In this document: piece by piece, positions 60,180-64,000 of the stretch
Layout: each line of letters begins with the position of its first letter
How positions within the stretch are numbered: position 1 is the stretch's first letter
Source: Episyrphus balteatus
Taxonomy: Eukaryota; Arthropoda; Insecta; Diptera; Syrphidae
Reading direction: 5' to 3'
Assembly (NCBI RefSeq): GCF_945859705.1
Contig: NC_079137.1
Span: 33,787,554 to 33,851,553 of the forward strand
Length of the DNA stretch: 64,000 bases
Made by a program: the position numbers and the translations under genes
Notes under the pieces: model-generated
Database searches by the model: none
What the model saw: only the letters and a program-made list of their open reading frames with translations
What the model was told of the DNA's origin: nothing

Positions 60180-60945
60180 TTTTGACCGTTACATATGAAA
60201 TTGAGTCTTATTTTAGCAGAATATTGAATAACAAAAAAACTAATCGAGTTACAAAATCTAGGTTTTTGGATTTCGTCTTAGTCTAGGTTACTTCAAATTT
60301 GTGCAAAAAAAATTTTTTGAATTTCGCATTTTTTTGGATTTTAGAAGGTCACTTTTGAGCTTTGTTTTTAAAACAAAATCTTGAATATTTCAAAAACGGT
60401 TTGAGCTACAAAATTGGAGTTTGTATCAAAAATAATGTATTCAAAAGCTACAATCAATGGAAAAAGAAACAACTTAAAAAAGTGATTTTTTAAAAAAGTC
60501 TCCACTGGCCTCATCAAACCAGAAAAGTGCACTTCTGAAACGTTAAGTTTGAAATAAAAAATGACTGGGTGGAGCTAATTTTTGCGCAACAAATTAGCAT
60601 TTAATTAGCTACAATTTCGGGCATCAAAAAAATATTAATTTTCCTACTTTCGTCCGCTAAATTCAGTCTTATTTTAGCGGAATTTTGAATAACAAAAAAA
60701 AACTGTTCAAGCTACAAAAACCAACTTTATGTAATTGAAAAGCATTTAAGAAGCTACAAATTTGGAGGTCAACTAAACGTATAAATTTCAATCATTTCAG
60801 ATTTTGTCCGCTAACTTCAGACTTATCTTAGCGGAAAATTCAATAATTCAAAAACTATGCGAGCTACAAATTTTTGGTTTGCGCAACAAATTAGCATTTA
60901 ATTAGCTACAATTAATGAGATAAATTTTGTTTGATTCCGCCACAA
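60180..60945. repeat. Diverged repeats flanking the satellite
   Basis: A block reading TCAGTCTTATTTTAGCGGAA, AATAACAAAAA and GAGCTACAAA (with changes) occurs near 60200, 60660 and 60815. GCGCAACAAATTAGCATTTA followed by ATTAGCTAC occurs near 60592 and 60883. Irregular spacing (about 155 and 460 bp). Confidence 0.65.
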
Positions 60946-62135
60946 AGTGTCTGCCAAAGTAAGGGACGTGTTTTTTTTTTGGTGTATTGAAACAGTTAGC
61001 ACAAATTCAAGTTTTATTTAAGTCGGGTGGTAACCCTTTCTTTAAGAAGAGTTTTCGGACAATGAAGCAACTTCAATGATTTACGATACGAACATGACCA
61101 AGAAATGTTGATAAACTTGTGAATGGAATCCATAAACTTACAACCATATACGATTGGGTGACTCTTAGTTTTATTCCAGTTAATGTGTTTCAAGAAGAAA
61201 TACACATTCATTCATTCTTCCATGAATTGAGTCCATTTCAGTTTCAACCTCAAAATATTGCCTTTTTTAACCATGAAACTGCCTTTGATAGTAAAACCAA
61301 CTATCAACCAAGTGATGATAGAGCAATCTGAGTGATGTTTGATATTTAAAGCATCAATTTGCGTTTGTTTACTTTCAGATTCGAATAAATTTAGAATGTC
61401 ACATGCGTCGTCCTACTGTACTTTCAGCAACTACCCTTTCTAAACTTGACACAAAACTTAATCCAGTTGAAGAGGAAGAAACGACAAGTTCGTGAGGCAG
61501 TCATGTTCGAGTGAGATTACTTTAAACAAATACACAGGATTAATTGAGCATCCATAAGCCCATCATCATCATCATCGGAACGAGCCCGTGCAACTCATTA
61601 GAATTTTTGGGTTTTTCACTTCTAGCCCTGGGAAGAGCAACAGCATTTGGTTTTAGGTTAGATTCTATATATGTAGTACAGTTTTCAGTACAATGTAAAC
61701 AGAGGTAAGACCGGGAGGCATGTAGCATGTTAAATTAAATTTAAAAGGATTTCGTTGTCAGAGTTGTGTTTCATTGAAAATCATTGCTCCCTTCGGTAAT
61801 AAAAACTGAGACGATTATATGGCAGAAACTGAATTTGTGTTGCCTCTAACAAGAAGAAGTGAATCCACCCTCCTGGTCTGTTTTGGCAGCGCAACGGTAG
61901 CAGGGTGGAGATAGATGGATGAATGAATCCCGTTTTGTTGTATGCCAAAAGAAATAAGGGCGACTGAATACTTTCTTTATATTTTTCCGCCCCTTGGTAC
62001 AGCTTTATTCTGTTTGCCCATATTCGCACAGGATTTATACCAAAAGTCCTTTTTAATGAAAACATGATGAGTAATGTCTTTTGTACGAATATTGTAGTAG
62101 TACTGCTTTACTATATACCTTCCTACTAACAACAC
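60946..62135. other. Repeat-poor unique DNA, no gene called
   Basis: Includes a CATCATCATCATC microsatellite at 61561. Frames at 61119-61331 (plus) and 61540-61728 (minus) have mixed polar residues but no domain; not called. Confidence 0.4.
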
Positions 62136-62139
62136 TCAC

Positions 62140-62228
62140 CGTTGCGTCGTCCTTGGCATTTTCGGCGTCATCGTCATATCGTTGGTCCTTGTGTAGGGCT
62201 GGGGGCTTGGAATTGGAATCCCGGAATT
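62140..62228 (-). CDS. Candidate internal exon, acidic/polar, 89 bp
   Basis: On the minus strand a branch-like TGCTAAC, a CTCTCCCCTGAG acceptor (AG at 62230-62229) and a strong donor ACG|GTGAGT (GT at 62139-62138) bound 89 bp. In the frame that enters with two bases and exits at phase 0 it encodes 29 residues, starting FRDSNSKPPALHKDQR and ending in an acidic DDDAENAKDDAT stretch. Codons are GC-ending (GCC, GAC, AAG) in an AT-rich setting, as in real fly exons. This looks like part of a cytoplasmic or linker region, but I do not recognise the gene. The other two frames are also open or nearly so, which lowers certainty. The host gene would run on the minus strand with large introns. Confidence 0.5.
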
Positions 62229-62234
62229 CTCAGG

Positions 62235-63611
62235 GGAGAGTGTTAGCACACACAGAACAGAGTGTTTTGTAACGAAGGTATGGTATAGGCATAATAAAAT
62301 TAAAAGAAATATACATTTGAAATAAATCCATTAGGCTGCGCGCAGAGAAGAAGAAAACGCTTTCTGAATGCGAATGTGAGGATTTCTGTTTTTTTTTTTT
62401 AATATTTTTTCCTTTTTCAAATATTGGAACATGAATTCGCAGTTTTTTTTTTTTGAATGAAAGTAGGATTTGAGGGAATTTTGAATATTTTATAGGTTGA
62501 TTGTCACTTTTTATTATGACTCTGAAGTTTTGATCAGTTGGAAATGGGATTTCGATTTGAAGGGAACTTTTATATATTGAGATATAGATGAAGTGATTTT
62601 GTAAGAGTATTGTATGCAGTGAAATAAGATGTGGATTCAATTGGCCTTCAACTTTTGTTTTTTTATGAACTTTCTTTTGAAAAGAAAATTTGAGAGCAAG
62701 GCCATTTTTAAAGTAAGAAAGCAGAATGAATATTTAAAAGAAGTACCTACCTAGATTTAAAACTTCATATGCATGAGAGAGATTTTCATTCTATCTCAAA
62801 TATACCAAGTCAATAATAGAGGCACTCATGTTCAGCTCTACATATTTAAATGTGAACTAGTATTAAAAGCTATTAGTATGCTACGAAATAGAAGCGATAA
62901 TGAAGAGGAGACGAGTAAATATTTGGTGATATACTGAAAACATGGCTTGTTTCTTAGGCGTTAAGACGAAACCATACAATATCTTCTACTTTGGGATAGA
63001 GAAATCTAAAAACAAGATCAATAACTTTCTTGTCTAAGAATTATACTTGATGGAAACGTTTTGGAAGTTTTAAAGTCCAGTAACCGTTTGAATTTTGTAA
63101 AATTGGTGATGCAATTGGTGAAGAAGACATGCATTTGGGTAGACTTTAAAAACATCATTTAAAACATGCCAAAGGAAAGTATGAGAACTGTCATGGTGGT
63201 TTGAGGGCTAGGAATCTTTCTGTTTAAGAGATCCTACACGGAGAAAAAAAAATCATGTGTGCAATTCACACGTGGTTGAAGTGAAACCTTAAAAATCATT
63301 TTAAAAAAATCGAAAAAATATAACTTTTTTTTTTATTCCATCACAATTTTTTATATGACAAAAAAATTATGATCAATTGATTTTTCGTGTCGCTTTTTCG
63401 TTCCATCTTGTTTTGAATCACTACGATACTAAAGAAGTTTTCACTTCAAAAAATCACATTAAAATAAGATGATGCGCATATTAAATTTCACCACCTTAAA
63501 ATAATATGATATCCGCTTAAAAGAAGGTGATTCTACTTAAACTCAGTTAAATTTAATGTTATTATTTGTTAATTTGATTCAAAAATGTTGATATCTTTTT
63601 TTTTGATAAAC
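62235..63611. other. Unique DNA, possible intron
   Basis: AT-rich, no repeat recognised up to 63230. If the exon at 62140-62228 is real, this is the intron upstream of it. ACACGGAGAAAAAAAAATCA at 63236 resembles the ends of the MITE at 33169. Confidence 0.35.
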
Positions 63612-63614
63612 ATA

Positions 63615-63830
63615 GGGGCATATTCATAGTCGTATTTACCCGATAAACAATTTTGCTTCTATAAAGCTTTACAGATGGTACTGTTGCTTCTGTAAAGCAT
63701 TATAGGACCAAAAGTGTTTGTAGGGTAGACCCCAATTTATCTTAGACTGGGGTTTATCCAATGTAATTTGAATAGGCTAAACTCCAGTGTTTCTTAAAAG
63801 CAGCTTAGACAGTGTCTATGAATATGGCCC
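63615..63830. mobile_element. 216-bp MITE with GGGGCATATTCATAG ends
   Basis: Left end GGGGCATATTCATAG; right end in complement GGGCCATATTCATAG. ATA flanks both sides (63612-63614, 63831-63833). The 3-base target and GGG ends suggest a PIF/Harbinger-like MITE. Confidence 0.7.
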
Positions 63831-64000
63831 ATAGTATTTTTTATTCATTTTTTTTTTTTTTTTTTTTGAAGAAAACAATAATTAAGAAAATATTCATCTG
63901 CTAGTTTATCAGAAAACTCATACATTTTAATATTATTTAGAAAAATGTGCACCAGTGTAATCTTTAAAAAAGGTCTTAAAAGACTAATGGCCAATTTCAT
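63831..64000. other. AT-rich window end
   Basis: Poly-T stretch at 63848-63868 and AT-rich DNA. No feature is supported. Confidence 0.35.

Noticed and set aside
57451..60198. Open frames of 287-882 codons on both strands
   Set aside because: They are forced by a stop-free 10-bp satellite unit and exist in overlapping frames on both strands. No promoter or start context supports them.
1..64000. CRISPR array, rRNA, bacterial operon or phage-like system
   Set aside because: No spaced identical repeats with unique spacers, no rRNA sequence and no bacterial gene density. The window is eukaryotic.

Overview
The window is nuclear DNA from an insect, most likely a dipteran fly. It is AT-rich and gene-poor. 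Promoters have an arthropod TATA plus TCAGT-initiator layout, a Jockey-type LINE remnant is present, and a dispersed repeat carries GTCT/GTCY microsatellites like those of fly mini-me/DINE-type elements. The species cannot be named from the sequence. No long protein-coding gene lies in the window; the longest open frames (up to 882 codons) are artefacts of a 10-bp satellite.

Genes. Five short intronless genes encode unusual low-complexity proteins. Four are histidine/glycine/proline-rich proteins with a few cysteines (3220-3402 minus, 11656-11913 plus, 13828-14088 minus, 16692-17048 minus). A fifth at 26011-26304 (minus) is a Pro/Arg/His protein with three R-P-x-[IV]-E-[IV]-D modules. All four His-rich genes share one promoter layout: TTTAAATA or TATAAATT, then 23-25 bases, then TCAGT, then a 53-81 base leader. 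The genes at 13.8 and 16.7 kb are a tandem duplication that includes about 200 bp of upstream DNA. Function is unknown; metal binding is only an inference. Two candidate minus-strand exons (62140-62228 and 32133-32334) suggest that the repeat-poor DNA at 31-43, 48-52 and 56-63 kb may be intron or flank of a larger minus-strand gene.

Repeats by region. 0.8-2.6 kb: tandem repeat of about 290 bp with a MITE and a Helentron-like element inserted. 3.9-6.35 kb: GAGCT-rich inverted arms around four 476-bp tandem copies, then a 14-bp array. 7.8-11.2 kb: old foldback-type repeat holding hAT element 1. 12-26 kb: His-gene duplication mixed with several Helentron-like copies and a palindrome at 22.4-23.2 kb. 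27.9-30.85 kb: hAT element 2 with three nested MITEs. 32.7-36.6 kb: hAT element 3 with a nested tRNA-like MITE and minisatellites. 43.3-48.0 kb: inverted repeat around a broken Jockey-clade LINE, with hAT element 4 in one arm and a Helentron-like copy in the other. 51.7-55.9 kb: a large foldback structure, split by a 5'-truncated LINE and itself sitting in a Helentron-like copy. 57.5-60.15 kb: decamer satellite. 63.6 kb: a small MITE.

All four hAT elements have matching 8-bp target duplications and recognisable terminal inverted repeats, but none carries a visible transposase, so they look non-autonomous. The main biological interest is the co-regulated His-rich gene family. The main structural interest is the depth of transposon nesting, which gives a readable relative insertion history.
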